A stretch of 64,000 bases of DNA from Candidatus Lachnoclostridium pullistercoris (GTDB taxonomy: Bacteria; Bacillota; Clostridia; Lachnospirales; Lachnospiraceae). Location: the NCBI GenBank assembly GCA_019119775.1, contig DWWL01000027.1, positions 1 through 64,000 of the forward strand, read 5' to 3'. Below, one piece after another: positions 51,701 to 59,664 of this stretch. The notes below the pieces were generated by a model. The model made no database searches. It saw nothing but the letters and a program-made list of their open reading frames with translations, and was not told the DNA's origin. Made by a program: the position numbers and the translations under genes. The number at the start of each line of letters is the position of its first letter. Position 1 is the first letter of the stretch.

Positions 51701-54290
51701 TGTACACCAGAAAGGCCCCGTCCCCGTTTTTGTCCGTGGCTGCCACCGCGGCCAGGTCTCCCTTCTCATAAACCACTCCGGTGCTGCCGTCCGGATGGAC
51801 AATATCCTCGTCGGCAAACAGGCCGTAAACCGCCCCTTCCATGGTTCCGTCCCCCTGCGCTCTGCCAAAAGAGCTGTACTGGCCATTCTCCTGGCGGTAC
51901 AATTCCAGATCCCGCTTGTTAAAATGGATCTCTCCCTCTGTCCGGTGATCGTAAATCTGAAATACATGGGCGACCCGCTCCTCATCTCCCTTTCTGCCGG
52001 AAACAGAGATGCCGTCCGGCTGCGGCGAAAGAAGCTGTGCTCTGGGAAATCCTTCTCTCTCCTCCTTTGCCGCTGCCGCCGGGACAGGAGCCATCTTCTG
52101 CTCTGACCGCGTGGCCAGCTCCCATTCTGACGATGTGGCTGAGCCCATTTCTTTCCCCGTCAGCTCCCATTTGGACGGCGTGGCCGAACTCATTCTTTTC
52201 TCTGCCGGATCCCATTCCGACGGTGTGGCCCATTCCGTCCCGTTTTCCTCTGGAATCTCCTGCTCCATGGCCGGCTCCAGGGAAATTCGTTCCAATTCTA
52301 TCGCTGTGAAAAGGGGAACTGTCTCTCCCACCGCAAACTCTGGTTTCTGCCCCGGAGCCGCGCTGTCCGCATCTTCTGTGTTCCCGCGGCCCTCATTCTC
52401 CGCTCCCGCCCTGTTTTCCGGCGTTTCTCCGTCTGTCCGTTCTCCGTCTGTCCGAAGAGACACTCCGCGCAGTTTGGGATCCGTTTCCTTCTCTCCGCTG
52501 TAATATCCGGCAAACTGACCTTCCCCGCCGGCTTCGGAGGACGCTGCGGTAATCACCTCCACCGGGATATCCTCCTGATGCGCCCCGTGAACCGTATAGC
52601 CGGAGCGGGCTTTCTCCTCCCTCAGAGTGTAGCTGTATCTCAGATGGATAAACGACTGATAAGTGTCCTCACAGTCCTCCCTGCATCCGGAGCGGGAAAA
52701 GGCTGTCTCTTTTGACACGGCTCCTGCCGCCCTGCATGGCTCCCCCGTGTCTCTGGTGTTCTGAACCTCACTTTTCAGTCGGTCTGCGAGCAGCCAGTGA
52801 AAGTGCACCCCCGGCTCCTCCTCCGCCATCTGCTCACAGGCTTCCACTGTCCGCAGCCAGCCTGCGGCCAGAGCCCGGTTGACATCCTTTGCCCGATCAA
52901 TCTCCCCCTGATTGGTCACTTCACCTGTCTCCGGATCTCTGTCCTTTTCCGGTATCCTGCGAAACGCCGGGGTGGGATGACCGTCACAGTAGGTTTTGGA
53001 ATATTCATATGTCCGCGTGTCCGTATGCGACAGACATCCGTCCTGATCCGTCACCAGCTCCGCGCACGAGAGATAGCCCTCCCAGACTGCCGGAGACGGC
53101 GAGAAATGATCCGCGCACAGAACGCCGGCTCCATCTTTCTCCAGCACCTGATCCCGGTCAGGAAAGGCTTCCAAAACGGAAAACAACGCGCCCTCCAGCG
53201 GTTTTCCCGTCTCGTAATCCCGTTTCCGTGCCTGGATGGTGTAATGGGCAGAAAAGGTTTCCTCATGGAGCCAGATGACCAGCTGGTCTTCCTCTGAAGC
53301 CGGCAGAACATCCCCCATCTTCACATACACCTTCCGCTCCTGCCGGTCCGGCAGATCTGCCGAATACAGTCTCTGGTGCTTTTCCAGCGGACAGATCCCG
53401 TCCCGGTATCCCTGGAAAAAATGATCCCCGCCACAGCGCGTCACCACATACCAGTGCATGCAGTCTTCATACAGCTGTTCCCCGTCCATTTCCACATCCG
53501 TCAGCTGATAATCCGTGTCAGAGAGATCAAGAGCCGCCACTGCTCCCGGGGCTCCTCCCGTATTCCAGAAAGTGATCGTCCCCGGCCCCTTGCTCCAGCT
53601 CCATCCCTCTCCCCCGCTCACAAATGAGATCTGCACCTGATCGATGAAATCCTGATCTCCAATGGACAGGCTGTACCCTGCCGGCCCTGATTCTCCCTCC
53701 AGCACCCAGGCATGTTCTGGAGATCCTGCACCGGAAAGGGGCTGGGGAACCGGCCGCTCCCCCACACTGGTGCCCAGACCGCCCAGCCTTAAATATTCTT
53801 CCGGCTGTTCCAGGGCTGCCTCCAGCCAGGGATAGCGGTCCGCCACCTGCGGGTCCTGGTGGATAATCTTTTTAATGTCCGCCACGGATACCTGGGTGAT
53901 CGGCGGCAGGCTGCTTTTCTGCTCTTTTATATTCCTGTTTACCGTCTCCCGGAAGGTGCGGTATTTCTGCCCTTCGCCAGATCCGTCCTCCCTATTGGAG
54001 ACAAATGCCCAGTAAAGCAGGGCCCGGTTCCGTCCCGTCTCCAGAGGTCCCTCTGTCTCCTCATAGATATCCCCTCCGGCGCGGATGCTTCTGGTGGAAT
54101 ACCCGACTCCGTCCATGCACAGCCCCGGATACCCTTTTTTCATAGCATCGTCAGACTCTGACGCCTGCACCGCCGGCTGTCCGCCGGCAGAAAACACAGC
54201 GAGGATCAGCAGCACTGCCGCCAGGATTCCCGCCGTCATCCGCCCCGCCTTTCGGAGCAGACCTTCTCCCCTCTTTTTCTCTCCCATCAT
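42777..54290 (-). CDS. Giant SpaA/Cna-B-type surface adhesin
   Basis: About 3837 residues. The ATG at 54290 is preceded by TGAGGAG; neighbouring ATG and GTG codons are alternatives. Layout: signal peptide (about 15-45), a Cys-rich N-terminal region (to about 560), then many pilin-like beta-sandwich domains. Lysine-motif strands are seen near residues 353, 788, 1525, 2010, 2225, 2840, 3260, 3367 and 3660 (e.g. RIEKTDRETGEPI, MVRKTDESGEIPL, ISKQDENKTGELSG). At least seven partner strands of the type YhLxE-xxxPxGY carry the Glu expected for isopeptide bonds. The C-terminus has a Pro/Glu stretch, RRLPGLGDPAG, one helix and GEKRK. Last gene of a three-gene operon, no sortase nearby. Likely adhesion or surface structure. 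Confidence 0.88.
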   Translation of the reverse strand: MMGEKKRGEGLLRKAGRMTAGILAAVLLILAVFSAGGQPAVQASESDDAMKKGYPGLCMDGVGYSTRSIRAGGDIYEETEGPLETGRNRALLYWAFVSNREDGSGEGQKYRTFRETVNRNIKEQKSSLPPITQVSVADIKKIIHQDPQVADRYPWLEAALEQPEEYLRLGGLGTSVGERPVPQPLSGAGSPEHAWVLEGESGPAGYSLSIGDQDFIDQVQISFVSGGEGWSWSKGPGTITFWNTGGAPGAVAALDLSDTDYQLTDVEMDGEQLYEDCMHWYVVTRCGGDHFFQGYRDGICPLEKHQRLYSADLPDRQERKVYVKMGDVLPASEEDQLVIWLHEETFSAHYTIQARKRDYETGKPLEGALFSVLEAFPDRDQVLEKDGAGVLCADHFSPSPAVWEGYLSCAELVTDQDGCLSHTDTRTYEYSKTYCDGHPTPAFRRIPEKDRDPETGEVTNQGEIDRAKDVNRALAAGWLRTVEACEQMAEEEPGVHFHWLLADRLKSEVQNTRDTGEPCRAAGAVSKETAFSRSGCREDCEDTYQSFIHLRYSYTLREEKARSGYTVHGAHQEDIPVEVITAASSEAGGEGQFAGYYSGEKETDPKLRGVSLRTDGERTDGETPENRAGAENEGRGNTEDADSAAPGQKPEFAVGETVPLFTAIELERISLEPAMEQEIPEENGTEWATPSEWDPAEKRMSSATPSKWELTGKEMGSATSSEWELATRSEQKMAPVPAAAAKEEREGFPRAQLLSPQPDGISVSGRKGDEERVAHVFQIYDHRTEGEIHFNKRDLELYRQENGQYSSFGRAQGDGTMEGAVYGLFADEDIVHPDGSTGVVYEKGDLAAVAATDKNGDGAFLVYTEAPGTKFSYEIGTIEKTGFSGPDNLYHGGVFEDFPGEDGENRRRVYGDNQKDNGNVWIGRPLILGKYKIKELSRSEGYELSVNGRSGAVTNFGASLEEKEEAEKGTVTVMRPLEEDVQTDESGYGELEFSVCSQGTGREGYELRISGYPEGTEFFREDEGTAEVSVEVGTGIYEKVLLWEDEAGTVPRYRRAVSDQSDPVYRDGVPVTEVRQMGRSGLYLMEAELQQLDEDAILKAVRGESLGDGTGACRDDGKNSALYRGSKAQDYYIKYKVEKALRSGGYATPQDGEGRYSQEERPVFDRGVRKGETDLYGISGCRPGEKADRTVYGNGVTEVKISVQEDLTVGDMIRTLLSYYEECPWWSYGGVDELRKEGDQWICTLYQAVPELGEGFFISGKDFSEAERIYWRKGWEPSDTGKCPRWVYAVYGISGGEGVFGQIVRAEWENGTETGETGAGIRAITAEVTPDFTVSHEGDLVPWLQEFPVYHSQGEIVLGPDGQPEQEWEYREVTSLQTVKRRETRSVRLPAVYDPEKGEYRIQISGEFTDSFGQPASDQEPLCLNFRAVTPEREKELTEEDILGLTENWMGWKVKDRVGYGRFLLMSGAEVSAFRRDDRAEADEKNTYIRKIALEYEDGETAWEDGGTRESPVQVLERPIRQKIRIRKSVVSHEDNTYPAEEPAALPGFQFKLYLKSNLERLYRDENGTVVWLDRDGKETDPRAEAPPELVWEESASVSALYTKVLHLTDSKTTGAVSNNVRKEAVEAKDLLYSYENGLLADEPEPGYVHLLETCKESENGGTAYNYEKFFHAVRVANEDWWDRNEEKGGSPGRSDGVRQFAIDWYLADEVKKRTQDNGRGEREPSGGTAGTMTEVHDQALEAAVKKARNYLKPFFAWDLDEICAVSWDSGAQGGTDGDLTTLEASQPDGDGTYVGISRYLPYGIYVAVEQQPVQMKQKQYETEPPREILVPSVREKDGTFSRSYIYDPEASAQDQTAAFHIRFREEWGEGEQPENGFVIRAHSRDGDFQVYKYGLEPDRLKGDGCLGYEISQSLYRPFKDIYSRENGESRYHNQAVGEYFPYGSVSEDGEEGDGIRRMTGVLTVWEGEYAPVLVPWTIIDPGRMPSGRPLEGYASEDWENQLFRAFLRIEKTDRETGEPILHDEAIFAVFRGARREDPDGNGEALFYEEDTEIFGSREFLEAMGAENIAPVSGGNSGRPERFAGTVPAGTPVCREDDQVCLADTEGKKVGEYLAFSTADEKKMADSDAGELVWGGQSTGYVTLPRPLGAGVYVILELRPPAGYVRSRPVAVELYSDQVTFCLDGDPEKKMRAERYSGQDSDVSRRLPSTVRIQVRNSPIRLTAEKRRTSEKTAEMILDGRLTGSVTELGGRYGLENLELAYNASGRYLGYGWKKGFLEEMESLKDSGTEAELLYEKGVFSGRVKLTAALEEVSEDERFVSGAEMTLWEGIALNESGETQDLRYEGLKVERGRDGTVSRMYVEKGFGGERLVLKKTGTDNPSASENAVWTAVWVQREDTDILYYRLDDLEVFYKKDGRYLGYDRNGRTIGLKNGEPAFALKDGQPFLEILCPDYERLHYSRTDHVFDQVPEGTVMYHVDQDGVRDCLVDPYTGMAYVENPGKGVMVWPVRVWKTEEGETAGWEKIQTYRAAAVQDDSGAVYTVGTYDGERERFLREVSPVLDVHGLPLYSQKSEESYEKGRLLTDRDGDPLCFRPDGALGCNNQNSYQIQTPKQLLQTEETMYRRLGEGYLMENTWRTGDKKVNDPFSDEVSGGQPDVLERIAPGWYILEEKTPPDGWGRMMPAAVTVKETEKEQTISAEESPTKVLFQKVDRPDLWQTEVSDGSGEKDQPEIFLKGKGTFRYEGIAGAELALYPARKVYDPAAGEFRWEKTGGSVLSWTSSREPAVFEGIPAGTYLLEERDAPPGCLPASAPIEISSAGELQYFSLNDDHTRAAFFKYTLEDGRKVPLSNRMRAELALYPARTDSRGVPLTDGQGRPLWKETEPVEVWQTEDCLEYTQVTDTRIYEKKSVFSRLISWIGELTGLGSDRSLTGFTWDYEKMFQEYGTDFDTVSWKEERSAVRSSVSDQVWLSPEGGRIVAGEESVLFPESMSQEDRAGFRKALENGDGRTEISWLLERQAVRIASEETAGKESGIQLWRADDGDVIRIAFSSNSSALTFEYQFHYREFSPEPGVNAVSYNTADGRHHVERLPFHGGRENGKGLYVLVETRTPEGFLPADPVLVEIGRTDELQLYSMENRERSVLAGKEGEDGRPVEGALMGLYRAGDQGEAVLDDAHLVTTWRSGSDGVYTKEEAALGMIPGGMEAGDLRLHRIRRAGAGDYYLAELEPPPYYIPMEPVLLTVKEEETAVVSGVNRVKTGRVMVRKTDESGEIPLSGAVFTLSNRDTGQSWEMTTGEDGIASVSDLPVGKVTENGRVEPFHYRLEETRPPQFYQISWEPAEFSFEDQEETELLADWTVQDKKTEILVLKTDYDSGVPVSGARLEIFRAVREGEQLREGEQLPAEEQLRAEEQIQSGEQLQAEGEALDCWVSDGTPHKITGRLEAGGLYLLRETETPDGYGPSKEMWFLMSEDGREICMTGDSLGGIGIQRSGSAVTALKVKGFRPAASECLTETAEEKGKQPPSVSGDSGSSLSVSDGWIWAKEILSGGGEEQVARETLLHRKGGEPLPPCFSRKLLHVQAVLTGPDHKEIRRWRPGKGWEIIRLADGKEPEGPGSGAFTLTESAVFSDGTEQAAGKRRVCLGDDGRWTELEVFNRKRSLAISKQDENKTGELSGALLVLKREDGTEADRWVSGETPHRISQEIKAGEWYVLEEVQAPSGYQRAEPVWFRLSESEGEKLVILKNRKKGKDRERGKPRLPGEEPEPENPPAGPEAPIPEPGSAPERIGRIYAYYPADVRSERRRLPGLGDPAGFPAALIAGLAGILLLIFCAYGEKRK
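44017..44126. repeat. 18-bp tandem repeats in the adhesin gene
   Basis: About six imperfect copies encoding a six-residue unit of the type REGEQL / PAEEQL / RAEEQI, in a loop of a late pilin-like domain (near residue 3395). Copy number could change without breaking the frame. Confidence 0.8.
52108..52245. repeat. 45-bp tandem repeats in the adhesin gene
   Basis: Three imperfect 45-bp copies encoding the 15-residue units ATPSEWDPAEKRMSS, ATPSKWELTGKEMGS and ATSSEWELATRSEQK, in a Glu/Thr/Ser-rich linker between the N-terminal region and the first pilin-like domain (near residues 685-730). Confidence 0.85.
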
Positions 54291-54340
54291 CACTTCTCCT
54301 CACTGCACCCCTGCCGCAGCGTCTGCCGTCTTTTTCTCTG

Positions 54341-57300
54341 TCAGCTTCTTAATTCCGTCTGCCTCTGCACAGCCCCGTTTTCTGTCCAGCGCCCGGCGTC
54401 ATCCACAGTAAAGCCGTCCGGCGTCACCCCGGAAACCAGCAGCCGGCCTTTTGTTCCGTCGCTTACCGGATTCAGATAATAGCAGCAGCCGTCAATCCAG
54501 TTCCATCCTGTCACCATCCGGCCCATTGTCCCGTCGCTTACCGGCGAAAGGTAAAACCAGCCGCCGGTCCTGTCCTGGTACCATCCAGTCCTCATATGCC
54601 CGCTGCCGTCAAAGGAAAACCAGTCCGCTGCCGGCTGTCCTTCTGCCGCGTACGGATTTTGAATATAAGCCCACTCCGCCGTGCAAAGTCCTTCCTCTCC
54701 CCAAAAGGTCCAGAAACCGGACTCATCCATTTTCCAGGTTCCCGTCATCCCGCCGGAAGCCATTTCCCCGCCCAGATTTCCCGGGCCGGATGAAGAAAGG
54801 CCCATGCCTCCTCCGCTTATCCCGCCGGAAGATGAACCGCTTCCGGAGGAACTGCTGCCGGACGAGCCTCCGCCGGACCTGCCCGTCCGGTCATCTGTCA
54901 CAAAGGAAACCTTCACGGTGCACTGGGCTGAGCGGCGGTTTCCCAGCCGGTCCTCCCCGGTCACTGTCACCGTCCCGGTCTTCTCTCCCGCTCCCTGCAG
55001 CCGGGCCGTACTGTCATTTTCCCGGATCCGGTCGTCCTCCTCCATAATTCTCCGGATCCACGCTCCGTCAGATCTGGCGCTTACAGAAGCCGACCGGTCC
55101 TGTCCCGCCTTCACCTCCGCCAGAGAGGAATCGCTTACGCTCCAGGAAATTTCCCGTTCCGAAAAAGCATCCGGAGAAAATACGGCGTTTAACGTCTGGG
55201 GCGGCGTCACTTCAATGGTTTCCTTGGGCTGGCTGCGGCTGCCGGTCAGTCTTCTCGTCACTGTAAATTCCAGAAACTCCCGGTCTAAGGCCGCCGATTC
55301 CAGCGCCCTCTCCGTCCGGTCCAAAATCTGGAATGTCACCAGGATATCGCAGTTTGCCATCCTCACCTTTCCCTCATGGGACGCGGAGGGCCTTGTCTCT
55401 GCCGTCAGCACCGCCGTTCCTCCTCCCTGTCCGCCAGCGCCGTACACAGCATCAGGAATCGGAAGGCGGTATCCTCCTTCTGCCTGAGCCCGCTCTGCCT
55501 GCTCTGTTATCTCACGGAAAAAGCCGGCTTCCAGATTTACCTCAATGGCCGCACTTTTCTCCGTGTAGCCCAGTTCATCCTCATCATCATTTTTCAGCAG
55601 GCGGATCAAGTCAGGATCATCCACCTTCCACTTTACGGACGGATCTGACACATCGTTATTCTCCTCCACCAGAGCGTTTACAAATACCGGCTGGACCTTT
55701 GTCCCTGTTTCCAGCTCTCCGTTGATGTAGGTGGCGATCAGTCTTCCTTCCGGATTGTAGATCCTGGTCGTCTTCACCGGATTCTTTCTGTCCCCCGTCC
55801 GCTCCTGCACCACAGATATGGGGCAGGAGACGGGATCTGTCTTCACAGAGGCAGCCACTTTCGTGTACACTGCCGAGATCTCCGTATCTTCCGCCGGCAT
55901 GGTAAATACATACTCTCCGCCGGCCCCGCCGGACATCTCCAGCTTCTTTCCGCCTTTTTGATAGACAGGCGGTCCCTCCAGCTGATATTTGGCCGTATCT
56001 GTATTTTTCGGCGATGTGTACACCGTCACGGGCGTCCCGGCCGCTATGGCTCCCCGGCGGGTCTGATCCAGCTTTTTCCCGTAGGCGCCGGCTCCCTTTG
56101 CCTCCAGCACCGCCACATCTTCGTGGAGGACCGATCCCGCCGCGTCGATTCTCGGAATCGTCACCAGATAGCCGCGGACCGGCCGCCCCACCTCGTTGGC
56201 CGTAAAATGATTGATGGTATATCCCAGCTCCCACGGAAAAGCTCCATTGTTATCCTGGTCCATGATCTGAAGGATCCCATCCTCCAGCTCCTCGTAAAAA
56301 TATTGTTCCGTCACCTCTCTGGTGCGGCTTTCCTGCACCAGCGTGTAGTACAGATCGCCCCGGTGAAAATATCCGATATGGTCCTCATAGGAATAGCGGT
56401 TGTCGTCCGGTATCTGGCTCCCGCAGATGTCGGCGGCTATCTTTTCCTCACTGTCCGCAAACAGATAGGCCACCTGATCTCCGTAGCGAAAATAGTCCCC
56501 CTTTTCCCTTGAGCCGATGAAGGTTCCCGTCCTGCCCTGTCCGCCCAGGCCGGAATTTCCCACTGTACCCTCAAATCTTGCCACTTTCAGGCGTCCGCCT
56601 TCCCACTTTCCTGTCACTCCGCCCACGATCCTGGTTCCGGCTCCCCCTATGGTTCCCGTCACCCGCACATTGTAAATCCTGGTATCTCTCTGAACAGCCG
56701 CGATCCCGCCTGCCGTCCCCTTTCCGGAGATCCGGGAGGTGTGGTTGTCCCCTGTGGACACTTCCCCGTCAACGATCACGCTGCCTGCCGCCAGGCCGGC
56801 CAGACCTCCCACAGAAGAATCCGTCTCTCCGCTGTTTAGCACCACGTCGGCCCGGCAGTCCTCCAGCACAGAATTTACCGCTTCGCCGGCCAGTCCTCCC
56901 ACAAAGATTCCTCCCTGGATCTCCCCCACGGCCCGGCAGCCGCGGATGACGGACTCCTCCGCCTTTGCAGCCAGAATCCCGGCCCGGTCCAGGCCGGAGA
57001 CGGTTCCCGCCGGCTCCACCGTCAGATCCTCCACCGTTCCGTTCTTTATGAGCCCGAAAAATCCCTGAAGCGGGAACTCATTTCTCAAGAAAAATCCCGA
57101 TATGCGGCGGCCGTTTCCGTGAAACACTCCTTCAAATCCCGGCGCGTTTTGAGCTGGATCCGCCGGATCCTCTCCGCATCCGACCGGGATCCAATCCAGT
57201 CCGTCCAGATTCAGATCGGCCATCAGCTGAAAGTGGCAGCCGGAAAAATCTCCCTCCACCCCTTTTCCGTCTGACTTCTGCAGCTTCATGCCTCTCGACG

Positions 57301-57643
57301 CCAGAAACGGCAGCGCCTTCAGCTGGGCCGCGGTGCGGATTTCAAACGGATCATCCTCCGATCCGTCCCCCCATTTACCGCCTAAAAAAGAGTAATCCGC
57401 CGTCCAATTTTCCCATATGTCTGTCTTTCCGGCCGCCATTTTTGCAAGCTCCGGAGCAGTTGCCGTCTTTTGCTCCTCCCACTGGCTGTCTGTAGCCGTC
57501 TTCCCCCATTCTTTTTCCGGAAGGGCTTCATCTTCCAGACGGACTCCGCCTTCTTCCGCCGCCTGACCGTAAACCATCCCGGCCCCGGAAAGAATCAGAC
57601 ACGCGAACACCGCAGCTGCCAGATATTTGTTGTTCTTTCTCAT
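54341..57643 (-). CDS. Secreted GLUG-repeat protein with choline-binding-like wall repeats
   Basis: 1100 residues. Signal peptide (1-26, ending VYGQA). Residues about 75-410 are a beta-helix-like region with GLUG-type repeats (VGGLAGEAVNSVLEDC, VGGLAGLAAGSVIVDG). The middle (about 410-930) holds strand-rich and bacterial-Ig-like parts, followed by a Ser/Gly linker (about 930-985). The last 110 residues are wall-binding repeats (TGWYQDRTGGWFYLSP, TGWNWIDGCCYYLNP). It should bind to the cell wall through these repeats. The ATG adjoins the stop of the upstream gene, with GAGAGGAGAGGGG before it. No enzyme motif seen. Confidence 0.82.
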   Translation of the reverse strand: MRKNNKYLAAAVFACLILSGAGMVYGQAAEEGGVRLEDEALPEKEWGKTATDSQWEEQKTATAPELAKMAAGKTDIWENWTADYSFLGGKWGDGSEDDPFEIRTAAQLKALPFLASRGMKLQKSDGKGVEGDFSGCHFQLMADLNLDGLDWIPVGCGEDPADPAQNAPGFEGVFHGNGRRISGFFLRNEFPLQGFFGLIKNGTVEDLTVEPAGTVSGLDRAGILAAKAEESVIRGCRAVGEIQGGIFVGGLAGEAVNSVLEDCRADVVLNSGETDSSVGGLAGLAAGSVIVDGEVSTGDNHTSRISGKGTAGGIAAVQRDTRIYNVRVTGTIGGAGTRIVGGVTGKWEGGRLKVARFEGTVGNSGLGGQGRTGTFIGSREKGDYFRYGDQVAYLFADSEEKIAADICGSQIPDDNRYSYEDHIGYFHRGDLYYTLVQESRTREVTEQYFYEELEDGILQIMDQDNNGAFPWELGYTINHFTANEVGRPVRGYLVTIPRIDAAGSVLHEDVAVLEAKGAGAYGKKLDQTRRGAIAAGTPVTVYTSPKNTDTAKYQLEGPPVYQKGGKKLEMSGGAGGEYVFTMPAEDTEISAVYTKVAASVKTDPVSCPISVVQERTGDRKNPVKTTRIYNPEGRLIATYINGELETGTKVQPVFVNALVEENNDVSDPSVKWKVDDPDLIRLLKNDDEDELGYTEKSAAIEVNLEAGFFREITEQAERAQAEGGYRLPIPDAVYGAGGQGGGTAVLTAETRPSASHEGKVRMANCDILVTFQILDRTERALESAALDREFLEFTVTRRLTGSRSQPKETIEVTPPQTLNAVFSPDAFSEREISWSVSDSSLAEVKAGQDRSASVSARSDGAWIRRIMEEDDRIRENDSTARLQGAGEKTGTVTVTGEDRLGNRRSAQCTVKVSFVTDDRTGRSGGGSSGSSSSGSGSSSGGISGGGMGLSSSGPGNLGGEMASGGMTGTWKMDESGFWTFWGEEGLCTAEWAYIQNPYAAEGQPAADWFSFDGSGHMRTGWYQDRTGGWFYLSPVSDGTMGRMVTGWNWIDGCCYYLNPVSDGTKGRLLVSGVTPDGFTVDDAGRWTENGAVQRQTELRS

Positions 57644-59476
57644 TTACCCCTCTCCTCTCTGCTCACCCTGGATCACGGCATAGGCCGGCCGGATCCCAAT
57701 TTCCGCCGATGCTGCCGACTCCGGCCGGATGCACCCGTTTTCTAAGTCCACCACATAGACCTCTGTCCCGTACAGAAATTTCCCGTCCTGCTCCTCATAA
57801 ACCGGCGTCCGCAGCCAGTAGCCGCGGGAATACGGGCTGATCTGTGTTTCAGGCCCTTCATCATTTTCAAATTTCCAGAGCCAGTCCCGATACCTCACCG
57901 CCTCCTCTGCGGAGAGAATAAAGTACTGGTCTTTCATCACCTGAGGACCGATCCGGACCGCCTGCAGACAGTCCAGGTCCATCTCCTCAAAAGTCCCTTT
58001 TTCCGTTTTTCCCATATATGCCCGCGTTACGCCGGAAGGCACTGCTGCCAGTCCCTCCGCGTCCGTCCCGTTTTTCTGCAGCCAGGTCCGAACCTGCGAA
58101 GTTTTATAATTGCTGTCCTCCCCAAAGGTCACATATCTTCTCTGAAATTCATCACTGTCCGCATCCGACCGGATCACCTGGCTGCACAAAAACAGCGCCG
58201 CCTCTTTCTCACCTGCCTGAAATTGGCTGTCGATACAGCAAAACGTGACCAGGCGGCCGCCGAGGGACCGTTCCTGAATGTCTCCTTCCCTCCAGAACTC
58301 CTTTTCAGACTCCAGCTCCTCTTCCTTCCCCTCATCTTCAGCTCTCTCCGCATCCGCCAGCACTACCGTGTAAATGGTTCCCTCTTCTGTGAAGCGATCC
58401 ATTTCCCGGAACGAATATACCATCTCCGGCCAGGCGGCAAATATAAGACTTTCCGGCTCATAGCCCGCGCCGATCAGATAGAAGCGGCAGCGGTTTCCCG
58501 CCTCCATCCTGGAAAGAATCCCGGCGATGCGGCTGTCATTCTCCCGCCGGTTTCTCACCAGCCAGTCCCGGCCGGGACCGGCGTCGCCGCCGAAAAGTTC
58601 CTGCTCCGCCTCTGCCGCCTTCTCCTCCCAGGCTCTCAGGCGACTCTCACCGGCCGGAGATGTTTCGCCGGCCGGGGCTTCCTCACTGCCGGCTGGTGTT
58701 TCCTCTCCGCCGGGATCTTCCCCGCCGGCCGGTTGCTTCTCCCCGCCGGGATCTTCCCCGCCGGCCGGGGTTTCCTCGCTTCCCTGGCCGGCATCCTGAG
58801 CAGAACCACCGATCTCCCCGAAACTGGCATCTGTCCCTGAACTGCCGCCCGATCCAGCGCCGCCTCCCGATCCAGAACCGCCGCCCGCGCTGGAACCGCC
58901 TTCTCCAGAGCTGCTGCCCGTCCCGGAACTGCCTCCGCTCGTCCCGGAGACTCCGCCTGACCCGGATCCGCCTCCCGAACTGCCGCTGCCGCCCGCACCA
59001 GAGCTTCCTCCCGCCCCAGAGATTCCCCTCACTCCCGGGCCGGCACTTCTCCTCTCACCGGTCCAGGCTCCGTCCGCTCCCAGCACATATCCCTCCGCCA
59101 GACAGTCTGCCTCCATCCGGCCGAATGTTCCGTCGTGGAGCGGATGAAAATAATACCATTTTCCGTCAATCTCTCTCCAGCCGGACGCGGCGCTCCCCTC
59201 CGGCCCTCCAATGTCCGGCAGAAGATAGTACCACTGGCCATTCTCTGAAAACCAGCCGGTATCCATCACCCCGTCCGGGCCCAGATGGTACCACCAGTTT
59301 CCGTCCCAGTGCCAGGCATTCACCAGCATCCCGCTCTCCCCGGCGTAACGCCAGCCTTCTTCCCTGCCGCCTGTCCATCCGCCGAGAGCCGGAGACGCCC
59401 AGAGAGCCGAGAGCAGTATCCCCGCCAGAATGCCAAATTTCCCCTTCCCGCACACATTTTTCTTCCTTCTTTTCAA
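57644..59476 (-). CDS. Secreted protein with wall-binding repeats and a DUF6273-like C-terminus
   Basis: 610 residues. TTG start at 59476 with GAGGGG seven bases upstream; an overlapping ATG frame at 59499 gives only an eight-residue peptide. Signal peptide (1-32, ending ALG). Choline-binding-like repeats at about 40-140 (NAWHWDGNWWYHLGPDG, ENGQWYYLLP, IDGKWYYFHP). A Gly/Ser then Pro/Ala/Gly/Glu linker runs to about 275. The C-terminal domain (about 390-605) contains RTWLQKNGTDAEGL and ends IGIRPAYAVIQ, as in DUF6273 proteins. Same wall repeats as the next gene. Role unknown. Confidence 0.82.
   Translation of the reverse strand: MKRRKKNVCGKGKFGILAGILLSALWASPALGGWTGGREEGWRYAGESGMLVNAWHWDGNWWYHLGPDGVMDTGWFSENGQWYYLLPDIGGPEGSAASGWREIDGKWYYFHPLHDGTFGRMEADCLAEGYVLGADGAWTGERRSAGPGVRGISGAGGSSGAGGSGSSGGGSGSGGVSGTSGGSSGTGSSSGEGGSSAGGGSGSGGGAGSGGSSGTDASFGEIGGSAQDAGQGSEETPAGGEDPGGEKQPAGGEDPGGEETPAGSEEAPAGETSPAGESRLRAWEEKAAEAEQELFGGDAGPGRDWLVRNRRENDSRIAGILSRMEAGNRCRFYLIGAGYEPESLIFAAWPEMVYSFREMDRFTEEGTIYTVVLADAERAEDEGKEEELESEKEFWREGDIQERSLGGRLVTFCCIDSQFQAGEKEAALFLCSQVIRSDADSDEFQRRYVTFGEDSNYKTSQVRTWLQKNGTDAEGLAAVPSGVTRAYMGKTEKGTFEEMDLDCLQAVRIGPQVMKDQYFILSAEEAVRYRDWLWKFENDEGPETQISPYSRGYWLRTPVYEEQDGKFLYGTEVYVVDLENGCIRPESAASAEIGIRPAYAVIQGEQRGEG
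58707..58778. repeat. 36-bp direct repeat in the linker
   Basis: Two copies 36 bp apart, encoding PAGGEDPGGE units in the linker of the 610-residue protein; weaker copies flank them. Confidence 0.75.
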
Positions 59477-59499
59477 ATATCTTCCCCTCTCTTTTTCAT
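59473..59499 (-). other. Eight-codon upstream reading frame
   Basis: ATG at 59499 opens MKKRGEDI and its TGA (59475-59473) overlaps the TTG start of the 610-residue protein as TTGA. It has no good ribosome binding site and may be chance, but it could couple translation. Confidence 0.3.
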
Positions 59500-59664
59500 T
59501 GTCCGAATCTTAAATGGATCTGTCTGCAGAAACGCAGAAAACGAAATATGAACAGCACGAATAAAAAGAAACGTTTTCTCTCTGATCTGTAAAAAATATC
59601 TGGAATCTGATGCGAACGCATCTGCTGAAAGTCGGGAGGGCTCCCCCGGCTGAATCGTATTCTC

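Noticed and set aside
59477-59664. Possible c-di-GMP or other known riboswitch in the surface-operon leader
   Set aside because: The leader has stems, but none of the conserved blocks of c-di-GMP-I or -II, SAM, lysine, or T-box elements could be found.
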